A DNA stretch of 64,000 nucleotides, taken from the NCBI RefSeq assembly GCF_026157105.1, contig NZ_JANPVQ010000001.1:1109501-1173500 (forward strand). Reading direction: 5' to 3'. Numbering within the stretch: position 1 is the first letter of the stretch; each line of letters opens with the position of its first letter. The stretch is from Sphingomicrobium marinum. Lineage in GTDB: Bacteria; Pseudomonadota; Alphaproteobacteria; Sphingomonadales; Sphingomonadaceae. Below the pieces are notes generated by a model, which was given only the letters and a program-made list of their open reading frames with translations, was not told the DNA's origin and made no database searches. The translations under genes and the position numbers were made by a program. Of the stretch, positions 1-8,039 are shown one piece after another.

Positions 1-700
1 CACCGGCATCGAGGAAGCCCCCCGCAAGTCCCACGCGCGGGTCGGGCGACAGGCTTGCTAGCGCCAGGTTCATCTTCTTGATTTCCGCTTCCTGGTCGGA
101 GCGCACATCGGCGACGAAGTCGTAAAGCACGGGATCGTAGGCCGCGCCCGGCTGCTGGAGGAGGTCACGCACCATGCGGATCGCGCCTTCATGGTGCGCG
201 ATCATCAGTTCGAGGAACAGCGCGTCGAAGTCGGTTCCGTTCAGGCCGGCGAGCCGCGCCATTTCCGCCGCGCTGGCCATGCCCATATTTTCCATCGCCT
301 CGGCGTCCATATGTGCATGATGCATGTGCGCACCGCTGGCCGGGTCGGGCGCCATTTCTCCGCGGTCGCCCAGCCAAGTCTGCATGAAGGCGATTTCGTC
401 ATCCTGGCTGGTGAGGATACGGCTCGCGACTTCGTTGACAGTCTCGTTGTTGGTCCGATCATTGACAAGCCGCGCCATCAGGACCGCCTGATAATGATGC
501 GGGATCATCATCTGGAGGAAGCCGACATCGTCTTCGCTATAGCTGTTGTTGGCAATGCGCGCGGCTTCGCTAGCATCGACCGTGCGGCTTTCCTCACCCG
601 GGGCTCCCGGCAGGACGATTGGCACGTCCTGCGCAAGGGCAGGGGTAGCGACCATCATCGCGGCAATACTGGTGGAGGCGAAAAAGCGAAGCGAAGCCAT
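1..700 (-). CDS. DUF305 family secreted protein (partial, cut by left edge)
   Basis: Read on the minus strand from the ATG at 698-700, the frame stays open to base 1, so the C-terminus lies outside the window. It begins with a clear signal peptide (MASLRFFAS, hydrophobic stretch, then ATPALAQ). The mature part carries the paired-histidine signature of DUF305 twice, MIPHHYQAVLMA and MIAHHEGAIRMV, separated by a Met/His-rich stretch (GAHMHHAHMDAE). DUF305 proteins are ferritin-like helical periplasmic proteins, some linked to copper handling; a metal-related role here is inference. In related genomes a C-terminal extension, for example LVIVD repeats, may follow, but that cannot be seen here. 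Family call is fairly secure, function is not. Confidence 0.85.
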   Translation of the reverse strand, partial: MASLRFFASTSIAAMMVATPALAQDVPIVLPGAPGEESRTVDASEAARIANNSYSEDDVGFLQMMIPHHYQAVLMARLVNDRTNNETVNEVASRILTSQDDEIAFMQTWLGDRGEMAPDPASGAHMHHAHMDAEAMENMGMASAAEMARLAGLNGTDFDALFLELMIAHHEGAIRMVRDLLQQPGAAYDPVLYDFVADVRSDQEAEIKKMNLALASLSPDPRVGLAGGFLDAG

Positions 701-1054
701 GTCTTAATCCTTGTGACGATTCATTGTTGCGCGGACCATGGCGAGACTTTGGACATTTGAAAAGCGGGCTTTCGACGAGGGGAGGGCCAACCGTACGACA
801 CGTTAATACTCGCGATTCGTTTGTTAACATTCAGGCCGGTTTCGGCCTCAAAATGACCAATTCCGGGCTCGAATTAACAGCTCTGTTAACGCACCAGAAA
901 ATCGATATTTAACAGCTAAATCCCATAAAACTGCCGTTTTTTTGCGACGTTAACGTCGTTATTTTCCTGTTAACTCCATCCCCACACTCACCGGTAAACA
1001 TGCCCGGGTTAATTCCCTGTCTGACCAAAACGTGGACCAGAAACGGGAATGACT
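701..1054. other. Intergenic region with repeated GTTAAC motifs
   Basis: This 354-base stretch separates the divergent DUF305 and autotransporter genes and is more AT-rich than its surroundings. GTTAAC occurs at 823-828, 885-890, 949-954 and 969-974, with further TTAAC at 874-878 and 909-913. The copy at 949 sits in a perfect 14-bp palindrome (945-958). It probably holds the divergent promoters and operator sites. TTAA pairs recall CtrA sites, but the only close pair (874 and 886) is spaced by 8 bases instead of 7. Confidence 0.45.
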
Positions 1055-4000
1055 ATGAAAAAGCGTCTCAACATCTCAGCAGCCGGGCTTGCGCTAGTCG
1101 CAGCGATGGCGAGCCCTGCCCAGGCACAGGACAATCAGGATGCGACGCTCCTCATCACGGGCGGCGTCACGCTTTCGAATGAAGATAATGCGGGCGATGA
1201 AGGTGTGGTGGTCGCACACAACGTCGTCGATCCGCTTTATGGCAACATCGATCCCTTCTACGGCAATATCGATCCGTTCTACGGGAACATTCTCCCGTTT
1301 TACGGCAATATCGGTGCCTTCTGGGGCGACATCCTTCCCTTCTATGGCAATATCAGCCCGTTCTACGGAAACATCGATCCGTTCTACGGCAACATCAGCC
1401 CCTTCTATGGTGATATCACCGCATTCTGGGGAAATATCGGTGCATTCTGGGGCAACATCGGCGCGTTCGATGCTGCGAACCTGGCATCGATCGGCGATTT
1501 CTGGAGCGACGCTGGTGCGCTGATCCAGTCAACCAACGATCATTGGGCCGCGCTTGAAGCCGCAGGCGCTTCGCCGGACCACTACACTAAAGTTTATGCG
1601 CAGCTGCAGGAACTGATTGCACAGTCGGAAGCCCAGTGGGGCGCGGCTGTTACCGAACAGACCGGTCAGAGCTTTGAGGACGCTTTTGTCGCGGCGATTT
1701 TCGCGCGCCACGGCATCATCCCCAATGACCCCTCGTCGCTCTCTGCCCTGACCGGTCTACAACGTTCGGCCTTCTTCCTGGATTGGCACGACACGCTCAT
1801 GACCTATTCGGGCCTCGATCATGTCGACCATTGGATGAGCGCTGTTAACTGGACCCCCGCGATCACGCAGATTCAGGGCTCCAAGGGCCAGAGCACGGTC
1901 GGGCTGCTCGACAGCACGCTCCAAGGCTCGCTCCTGTCGTCAAACGTCGTTTATTCGGGTGGCACAGCGGAGACCCTCGACGGGCACGGTGCCGCGGTTG
2001 CCAGCCTCATCGCTGGTGCGCATGACGGTGAAGGCGTGATGGGTATCGCCCCCAATGCCAAAATCCGCGTTTATAATCCGTTCGACGTAGACGGCACTGC
2101 CAGCTGGGCGGATGTCGCTGACGGCATCGTAGCGCTGAAGGCCGGTGGCCTGAGCCTGCTAAACTTGATTGACGGCGCCAGCGTCATCAACATGTCGCTT
2201 GGTGAAGCTGGATGGGTCGTCGCGCCGGGTATCGTCGACGTCTTTTCAGATCGGCGCGTCGCACAGCACGCCAATGACACGGTATATGTCTTGGCAGCTG
2301 GTAATGACGGCATCACGCAAACCACTGATATCGAATGGGATTTCAGTAGCGATCCGACGATGATCCTGGTCGGTTCGGTGAACCCGCATGGCGAAGTCTC
2401 GGCATTCTCCAATCAGCCCGGCCATGCCTGCCTGCTGGACAATGGCGTGTGCCATGAAGCCAATCGCCTATACATGCGCACCATCATGGCGCCGGGCGAA
2501 TTGATGCTGGTGTCGGACGGTGAGGGCGGCGTCGTGCGCCGTTCGGGTACGTCCTTCGCCACACCGCTTGTCTCGGGTGCGATCACGCTGCTGCACGACC
2601 GCTGGGCGTGGCTCGCCGATAATCCCGATGCAACGGCGGAGATCATCTTCCGTTCGGCCCGCGATCTTGGCGCGCCTGGCCCCGATGAGGTCTATGGCTG
2701 GGGCATGCTCGACGTACTTGCATCGCAGTCCCCGCTCGATTTCAATTCGATGACGTTCACGATCTACCAGTATAAGGGGCGCGGCTATAAATCGTCCTCG
2801 CGATCGGCCTCGACGATATTGTCAGACGGCGTAGGTGGCCTTCCGAGCTGGTACGAAAGCAACAACGTGTTCTTCTCCATGATCGAATATGTCGGCGATA
2901 CGCACCGCGACTTCGTCGTGCCGATGTCGACCGCGACCTACGGGAAGCGCACCAACGTCCTCGGAAGCTGGGAATATTTCCAGGATTTCGTCAGCGGGCG
3001 TTTCACCAACTGGATCCTCAGTGGTGGCACGGATAGCGAAGGTGATGGCCATGCCGGGTTCAGCGACATTCGTTCGACCAATGCCACGATCCCTGGCGGC
3101 TGGAGCATGCGCTACGACAGTGCGATGCCCCGCTTCAACAGCGACGGCAGCGTGGAATCGACGCACATGGCCACCACGCTGACCGACCCGGCCGGCAAGC
3201 TCAGCTTCACGCTGGGCTACGGCCAGGGCGCGCAGGCGCTGGCGGGCAATGGCAACGGCCTGTTCTCGGACTATGACCGCCACCATGGCGGCGTGAACCC
3301 GGTGCTCGGCTTTGCTTCGGGCGAGAACTTCGCGGCGATGGGCTACCAGCTCTCGGCGGATACGAAGATCACGCTGGGGTACACTGACAACCGCCTCGAA
3401 GGTGATGAAATTCAGGGCCTTACCGAGCGCGAGCGTCTGGTGATGGAGCGTCTCGAGGACCACACGGCCCACGCTTTCACGGCCGATATCGAACATCGCG
3501 TCAACGATGATTTGACGGTTGGCCTGCAATATACGCACCTGCGTGAAGACGAAGCCCTGCTTGGCGTCCAGTCGACTGTCGACTTGCTGCTCGGCACCGG
3601 CAGTTCGACCGAAGCGCTTACGGCTTCGCTCGCGGCCGATGTGGGTCACGGCATCCGACTCGACCTGTCGGCAACCGGCGCGCGCACCGACAGCCATGAT
3701 GGCCAGGCATTCCGCACCGGCAATGGTGTCTGGAGCACCGCCGGACAGCTGGCGGTGACCAAGAATGGCCTGCTGGGCGACGATGACCGCCTGCGCCTGG
3801 CCGTTTCGCAGCCCCTCACGGTCGAGAATGGCGATATCGAGTTCACGCAGCTTGCCGTGATCGATCGCCAGACCGGTGAACTGGGCGAATGGACGCAGAG
3901 CTTCAGCATCGAGAACAAGCGTCGCCTGGTCGGCGAGATGCTCTACGCGACCCCGCTGTCCGACGACGCCGATCTGTCGCTCTTCGGGCGCTACCAGACC

Positions 4001-4063
4001 GAGGGCAACCCGGGTGAAACGGAAAATTATGTTCTTGGCGCTAGCTTCAGCCTGAATTTTTAA
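1055..4063 (+). CDS. S8 (subtilisin-like) serine protease autotransporter with PFYGNI heptad repeats
   Basis: A protein of about 1002 residues. The ATG at 1055 is preferred to the in-frame ATG at 1049 because GGGA lies only a few bases before the latter. A signal peptide (MKKRLNISA...ASPAQAQ) is followed at residues about 60-136 by eleven complete heptads of the form (P/A)F(Y/W)G(N/D)Ix. The peptidase domain has the S8 triad in order: Asp286 (VGLLDS), His311 (DGHGAAVAS) and Ser500 (SGTSFATP). The last ~300 residues alternate polar and hydrophobic positions and end in SFSLNF with a terminal Phe, as in type V outer-membrane barrels. Expected path: Sec export, barrel insertion, protease displayed or released outside the cell. 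Substrate unknown. The c-di-GMP gene 75 bases downstream may be co-transcribed. Confidence 0.88.
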   Translation: MKKRLNISAAGLALVAAMASPAQAQDNQDATLLITGGVTLSNEDNAGDEGVVVAHNVVDPLYGNIDPFYGNIDPFYGNILPFYGNIGAFWGDILPFYGNISPFYGNIDPFYGNISPFYGDITAFWGNIGAFWGNIGAFDAANLASIGDFWSDAGALIQSTNDHWAALEAAGASPDHYTKVYAQLQELIAQSEAQWGAAVTEQTGQSFEDAFVAAIFARHGIIPNDPSSLSALTGLQRSAFFLDWHDTLMTYSGLDHVDHWMSAVNWTPAITQIQGSKGQSTVGLLDSTLQGSLLSSNVVYSGGTAETLDGHGAAVASLIAGAHDGEGVMGIAPNAKIRVYNPFDVDGTASWADVADGIVALKAGGLSLLNLIDGASVINMSLGEAGWVVAPGIVDVFSDRRVAQHANDTVYVLAAGNDGITQTTDIEWDFSSDPTMILVGSVNPHGEVSAFSNQPGHACLLDNGVCHEANRLYMRTIMAPGELMLVSDGEGGVVRRSGTSFATPLVSGAITLLHDRWAWLADNPDATAEIIFRSARDLGAPGPDEVYGWGMLDVLASQSPLDFNSMTFTIYQYKGRGYKSSSRSASTILSDGVGGLPSWYESNNVFFSMIEYVGDTHRDFVVPMSTATYGKRTNVLGSWEYFQDFVSGRFTNWILSGGTDSEGDGHAGFSDIRSTNATIPGGWSMRYDSAMPRFNSDGSVESTHMATTLTDPAGKLSFTLGYGQGAQALAGNGNGLFSDYDRHHGGVNPVLGFASGENFAAMGYQLSADTKITLGYTDNRLEGDEIQGLTERERLVMERLEDHTAHAFTADIEHRVNDDLTVGLQYTHLREDEALLGVQSTVDLLLGTGSSTEALTASLAADVGHGIRLDLSATGARTDSHDGQAFRTGNGVWSTAGQLAVTKNGLLGDDDRLRLAVSQPLTVENGDIEFTQLAVIDRQTGELGEWTQSFSIENKRRLVGEMLYATPLSDDADLSLFGRYQTEGNPGETENYVLGASFSLNF
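1232..1468 (+). repeat. 21-bp coding repeat array (PFYGNI heptads)
   Basis: Eleven consecutive in-frame 21-bp units start with CCG at 1232 and run to about 1462, then degrade into AFDAAN. The units read PLYGNI-D, PFYGNI-D, PFYGNI-L, PFYGNI-G, AFWGDI-L, PFYGNI-S, PFYGNI-D, PFYGNI-S, PFYGDI-T, AFWGNI-G, AFWGNI-G. Third positions vary while the amino acids are kept, so selection acts on the protein rather than on the DNA repeat. Confidence 0.9.
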
Positions 4064-4138
4064 CGCAACCTGTCCGGGGACCGACGGCCACGATGGCCGG
4101 AAAATCTCCGACCGGACGCGGCAAATTGGGGAAATGCA

Positions 4139-6733
4139 ATGCTCGGTATGATCAAAAAAAGCGTGGGAGTGCTGGCGGTTACGCTGGCCATCACCTTCGC
4201 GCCGCCGGCATATGCGAACTTCACCTCGCCTGCGGAATTCAACGAGAAAATCGAGCAGGCAAAGGCCTCGATGATGGCCGATTCGTCAGCCGCGCTGGGT
4301 TATGCCCGCGAAGCGCGCGAACTTGCCAACGACAATGACGTCAGCTCGCGCACGGCGCGCCTGACCGCGCAGTGGCTCGAAGCCGAAGCGCTGATGCGCC
4401 TCAATCGCGGCGACGAAGCCTCCGAACTCGTGTCCAGGAGCCTCCAGGAAGTGAGCAAGGTCGCGCCGGGCGGTAAGCTCCACGCCGATCTGACCCGCTC
4501 GAAAGGCTCGTTGAGCGCAATGTCGGGCCAATATGGCACCGCCTTGTCGTCCTTCCTCGACGCCCATGAGCTTTACCAGGGCCTCGGCGAAGCGCGCAGC
4601 GAAGCGATCGTCCTGCAGAATATCGGTTCGCTCTATTCCGACGCACGCGACTATGAACGCGTTCTCGGCTACTACCGCCAGGCCAAGGCGGCCTATCCCG
4701 AAGATCTGCCGCTGTCGCTGTCGGCGCACAACAATACCGGTAACGCGCTCAAAGAGCTCGAACGTTATGACGAGGCGGAAGCCGAATTCCGTCAGGCATT
4801 CGAGGTTGCGGGCAAGATGGAAAGCCCGATGCTGGAAGCGCGTATTCTGACGAATATCGCCTCAACCCAATATCTTGCGGGCGATCTTGATGAAGCGGAA
4901 TCAACCATTCGAGCCGGTCTGGCCTATTCGGACCGCGGCGCCGAACAGTGGGAGCCCTTCCTGTATGGCGTGCGCGCCCAGATTGCGTTTGCCCGCGGAG
5001 ATGCGCGGACCGCAGAACGCTATCTTTCGCGCACGTTCGCGGGCCAGGACCTCGACGCCACGCCCCCTTATTTCCGTGATTTTCACGAAACGGGCGCGCA
5101 AATCTATTCGAAGCTTGGCAATCACGAGATGGCCAACCGCCACCTGATGGCATTCAACCGCATTGACAGCCAGGCGCGTGATCTTTCCGCAGTGGCCAAC
5201 AATGCGCTGCTCGGTGCGCGTTTCGACGCGGCCAACCGCGAACTGCGTATTTCCAAATTGTCGGCAGAAAAGGCTGCCAATGACGTCGCATTGGCCAAGA
5301 GCCAGAGCCAGGTTACGTTGCTGACGGCCGGCATCCTCTTTGCGGTGCTCGCTTGCCTCGTCCTGTTCTTCACGCTGCGCACCATGGCGCGGTCGAAGAA
5401 GGCAATCAGCGAGGCCAATGAAAAGCTGACCTACGTCAGCCAGCATGACGGCCTGACCGGCCTCTTTGCCCGCGACCATTTCCGCAAGCTGCTCGAAGAA
5501 GAGCAGGAATCGGCATCGCTCGCTGGGGAAACCGGCGTCCTGATGTTGATCGACCTCGATCGCTTCAAGCAGGTCAACGACATTTACGGTCACCTTGCCG
5601 GGGACACCGTCCTGTCGACCGTAGCCAGGCGTTTCCGCGAAGCAGCGGGCGAGGAGGCCGTCATCGGCCGGCTTGGCGGTGACGAGTTCGCAATCTTCCT
5701 GCCGCATCACGCCACCTTGGGCGATGCCAAGGATATCGCGGCCGATATTATCGCGGCGACGTGCCGCCCGTGCGTGGTCGGCGATCACGAGATGACGGTG
5801 GGTGCCTCGATCGGCATTTGCAGCTTCGGGATCGATCGCATGACGACCTCGATCCTGATGACCAACGCCGACCTTGCGCTATACGAAGCCAAGCGACGCG
5901 GCCGCGGCACCTACGCCAGCTACGAAAGCTGGATGCGTACCGATCTGGAAGAACGTTCAGAGCTCGAAAACGACTTGGCAGTCGCGCTTGCCGAAGGGCA
6001 AATGTCGATCAGCTACCAGCCGATCATCAACCTGCCCGATCGCAATACGGTATGCTTTGAAGCGCTGATGCGCTGGAACCATCCCGAACGCGGCGTAATC
6101 GGCCCGAGTGTCTTTATCCCGATCGCCGAAGATGCATTGCAGATCGAACAGCTGGGCGCCTGGATGCTGCGCACCGCGTGCGCCGAGGCCGCGACCTGGG
6201 AAAACGATATCAAGCTGACGGTGAACGTATCATCGCTACAGCTGGCCAATGCGGGCTTTCTCGGCACCGTCGTGGAAGCGCTCGCCTCGAGCGGGTTGGC
6301 GCCCGATCGCCTGATTCTCGAACTGACCGAATCGGTCGTGCTGGAGATGGATGAACAGCTCGAAACGCTGCTCGCGAGCCTCAACAAGCTTGGCGTGCGC
6401 TTTGCCCTCGATGACTTCGGTCGCGGCTACAGCTCGTTGAATTATATCGAGAAAATGCACTTCTCGATGATCAAGATCGATCGCGACTTCGTGCAGTCTG
6501 CTGCCGCCGGTTCGCGCCGCAGCGAGGCCATCGTGTCGGCGATCGTCAGCCTCGCAGAGTCGCTGGACATCGACGTGACCGCCGAAGGCATCGAGGAAGA
6601 AGGCCAGATTGCGGCCATGTCGAAGCTCGGCTGCTCCTGCTTCCAGGGCTACCACTTCGGACGCCCCGAACCGATGACGGCCGGAAAAGCCGTGGACGCC
6701 AAGCCGAGCAAGACCGACCGCAAGGTCGCCTAG
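4139..6733 (+). CDS. TPR–GGDEF–EAL membrane-bound c-di-GMP regulator
   Basis: An 864-residue protein with a signal peptide (ending about PPAYANF), a periplasmic helical region of tetratricopeptide-type repeats (about 40-340), a coiled region, one membrane segment (about residues 392-418), then cytoplasmic GGDEF and EAL domains. GGDEF is intact at residues 513-517 (RLGGDEFAIF). EAL is at 641-643, and the usual phosphodiesterase signature pieces are visible: VNVSS, ELTES, DDFGRG, IKIDRD, AEGIE and QGYHFG. Both diguanylate cyclase and phosphodiesterase activities are therefore possible. The topology suggests that the TPR region senses an envelope protein or peptide. It lies 75 bases after the autotransporter gene on the same strand, so a joint role in surface behaviour is plausible but inferred. 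Confidence 0.92.
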   Translation: MLGMIKKSVGVLAVTLAITFAPPAYANFTSPAEFNEKIEQAKASMMADSSAALGYAREARELANDNDVSSRTARLTAQWLEAEALMRLNRGDEASELVSRSLQEVSKVAPGGKLHADLTRSKGSLSAMSGQYGTALSSFLDAHELYQGLGEARSEAIVLQNIGSLYSDARDYERVLGYYRQAKAAYPEDLPLSLSAHNNTGNALKELERYDEAEAEFRQAFEVAGKMESPMLEARILTNIASTQYLAGDLDEAESTIRAGLAYSDRGAEQWEPFLYGVRAQIAFARGDARTAERYLSRTFAGQDLDATPPYFRDFHETGAQIYSKLGNHEMANRHLMAFNRIDSQARDLSAVANNALLGARFDAANRELRISKLSAEKAANDVALAKSQSQVTLLTAGILFAVLACLVLFFTLRTMARSKKAISEANEKLTYVSQHDGLTGLFARDHFRKLLEEEQESASLAGETGVLMLIDLDRFKQVNDIYGHLAGDTVLSTVARRFREAAGEEAVIGRLGGDEFAIFLPHHATLGDAKDIAADIIAATCRPCVVGDHEMTVGASIGICSFGIDRMTTSILMTNADLALYEAKRRGRGTYASYESWMRTDLEERSELENDLAVALAEGQMSISYQPIINLPDRNTVCFEALMRWNHPERGVIGPSVFIPIAEDALQIEQLGAWMLRTACAEAATWENDIKLTVNVSSLQLANAGFLGTVVEALASSGLAPDRLILELTESVVLEMDEQLETLLASLNKLGVRFALDDFGRGYSSLNYIEKMHFSMIKIDRDFVQSAAAGSRRSEAIVSAIVSLAESLDIDVTAEGIEEEGQIAAMSKLGCSCFQGYHFGRPEPMTAGKAVDAKPSKTDRKVA

Positions 6734-6756
6734 GCGAGATCATCACTGCAGGAAAA

Positions 6757-6832
<76 letters not shown>

Positions 6833-6926
6833 ACACTTTTGAAAACCGTAACAGGACCGCATCGGTTCCGTGCGAGGCGCGCCCTCTAGCAACGCTTTTT
6901 CGCTGTTGCAACATCTTTGTCGCGTA

Positions 6927-8039
6927 TCAGCGAAGGCCCGGCCTACGGCTGTCCTTCTGGGCCTGGCGGTGGAATGCCATGAGGACACCGATCATCATCA
7001 GCACCGTCATCACCACCGAACGGCCCCAACTCACCAATGGCATGGGAATGCCGACCACGGGGGCAAGCCCCATCACCATCATCAGGTTGATCGTAACGTA
7101 GAAAAACAGTGTCGCGGTCAGCCCCGCCGCGGCGAGCTGCGAATAGCGGTCCTTGCATCGGTTGGCGACCGACATGCCCCACGCGATGAGACCCGCCCAC
7201 AGGCCGATCAGAAACACGCCGCCGACCAGCCCCCATTCCTCGACGAACGAGGAGAAGATGAAGTCGGTGTGGCCTTCGGGCAGGTACTGCAAATGGCTCT
7301 GCGATCCGTTGAGGAAGCCCTTGCCCCACATGCCGCCCGAACCGATCGCGATCTTGGACTGGGTGAGATTGTATCCGGCGCCAAGCGGATCGGCCTCGGG
7401 ATCGAGGAAGATGAGGATGCGCCGCTGCTGATATTCTTCGAGAAAACCGATGGCAAAGGGGATCGCGGCAGCGACGATCGCGGCGCCGCCGGCAAACAGC
7501 CACCAAGGCAGGCCGGCTAGGAACATCACCACGACCCCGCCGAGAATGAGCGCCAGCGCGGTTCCGAGATCGGGCTGGATTAGCGTTAGGCCGGCAGGGA
7601 TTCCGACCAGCAATGCGGCGGGCCAGACGGCGCGCCACTTGTTGATGTCACCTGTCGGCAGCAACTCGTAGAACTTCGCGAGCATCATGACGATGACCGG
7701 TTTCATCAGCTCCGATGGCTGTAATTGCATGAAGCCCAGGTCGATCCAGCGCTGGGCGCCCTTGCCGACGAAGCCGTACAGCTCGACGGCGATGAGCAGC
7801 CCCAGCACCCCGATATAGGCGACGGGCGTCATCGCCTTGATGAAATTGACGGGCAGGTAGCTGACGCCGATTGCGGCGACGAACACGACGATGAAGATCA
7901 TGCCCTGACGCAGCGCCCACGGCTCGAGCGATCCGCCCGCGGTCGAGTAAAGCGTGGCGAAACCGACCAACCCCAAGGCCGTCACCAGGAAGATGGCGCG
8001 CCAGGGGAGGCGTTGGAGCGGTTGCGGGACAGTGATCAT
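6927..8039 (-). CDS. rodA: RodA, SEDS-family peptidoglycan glycosyltransferase
   Basis: A 370-residue polytopic membrane protein starting MITVPQPLQRLPW. The start is set by the ATGA overlap with the end of the PBP2 gene (8036-8039); a longer upstream extension in the same frame is non-protein-like. RodA polymerises glycan strands from lipid II during cell elongation, in complex with PBP2 and guided by MreBCD. Family segments are recognisable: KGAQRWIDLG, QPSELMKP, QPDLGTAL, PEGHTDFIFS and the C-terminal MPLVSW. The last differs from the usual SYGG(S/T), reading SWGRS. It is the last gene of the leftward mre operon. Confidence 0.95.
   Translation of the reverse strand: MITVPQPLQRLPWRAIFLVTALGLVGFATLYSTAGGSLEPWALRQGMIFIVVFVAAIGVSYLPVNFIKAMTPVAYIGVLGLLIAVELYGFVGKGAQRWIDLGFMQLQPSELMKPVIVMMLAKFYELLPTGDINKWRAVWPAALLVGIPAGLTLIQPDLGTALALILGGVVVMFLAGLPWWLFAGGAAIVAAAIPFAIGFLEEYQQRRILIFLDPEADPLGAGYNLTQSKIAIGSGGMWGKGFLNGSQSHLQYLPEGHTDFIFSSFVEEWGLVGGVFLIGLWAGLIAWGMSVANRCKDRYSQLAAAGLTATLFFYVTINLMMVMGLAPVVGIPMPLVSWGRSVVMTVLMMIGVLMAFHRQAQKDSRRPGLR

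Noticed and set aside
191-760. Plus-strand frame of 189 codons at the left edge
   Set aside because: It is the reverse of the DUF305 gene, whose minus-strand reading has a signal peptide and paired HH motifs; the plus-strand reading has no recognisable protein pattern.
874-890. Canonical CtrA site TTAA-N7-TTAA
   Set aside because: The spacing between the two TTAA here is 8 bases, so I report only the repeated TTAAC motif.
1232-1468. Short regular repeats considered as a CRISPR array
   Set aside because: The period is 21 bp, in frame, without spacers, and conserved at the protein level.
2822-3697. Minus-strand frame of 291 codons inside the autotransporter gene
   Set aside because: Arg/Ala/Val-rich shadow of the barrel-coding region, with no start context and no motif.
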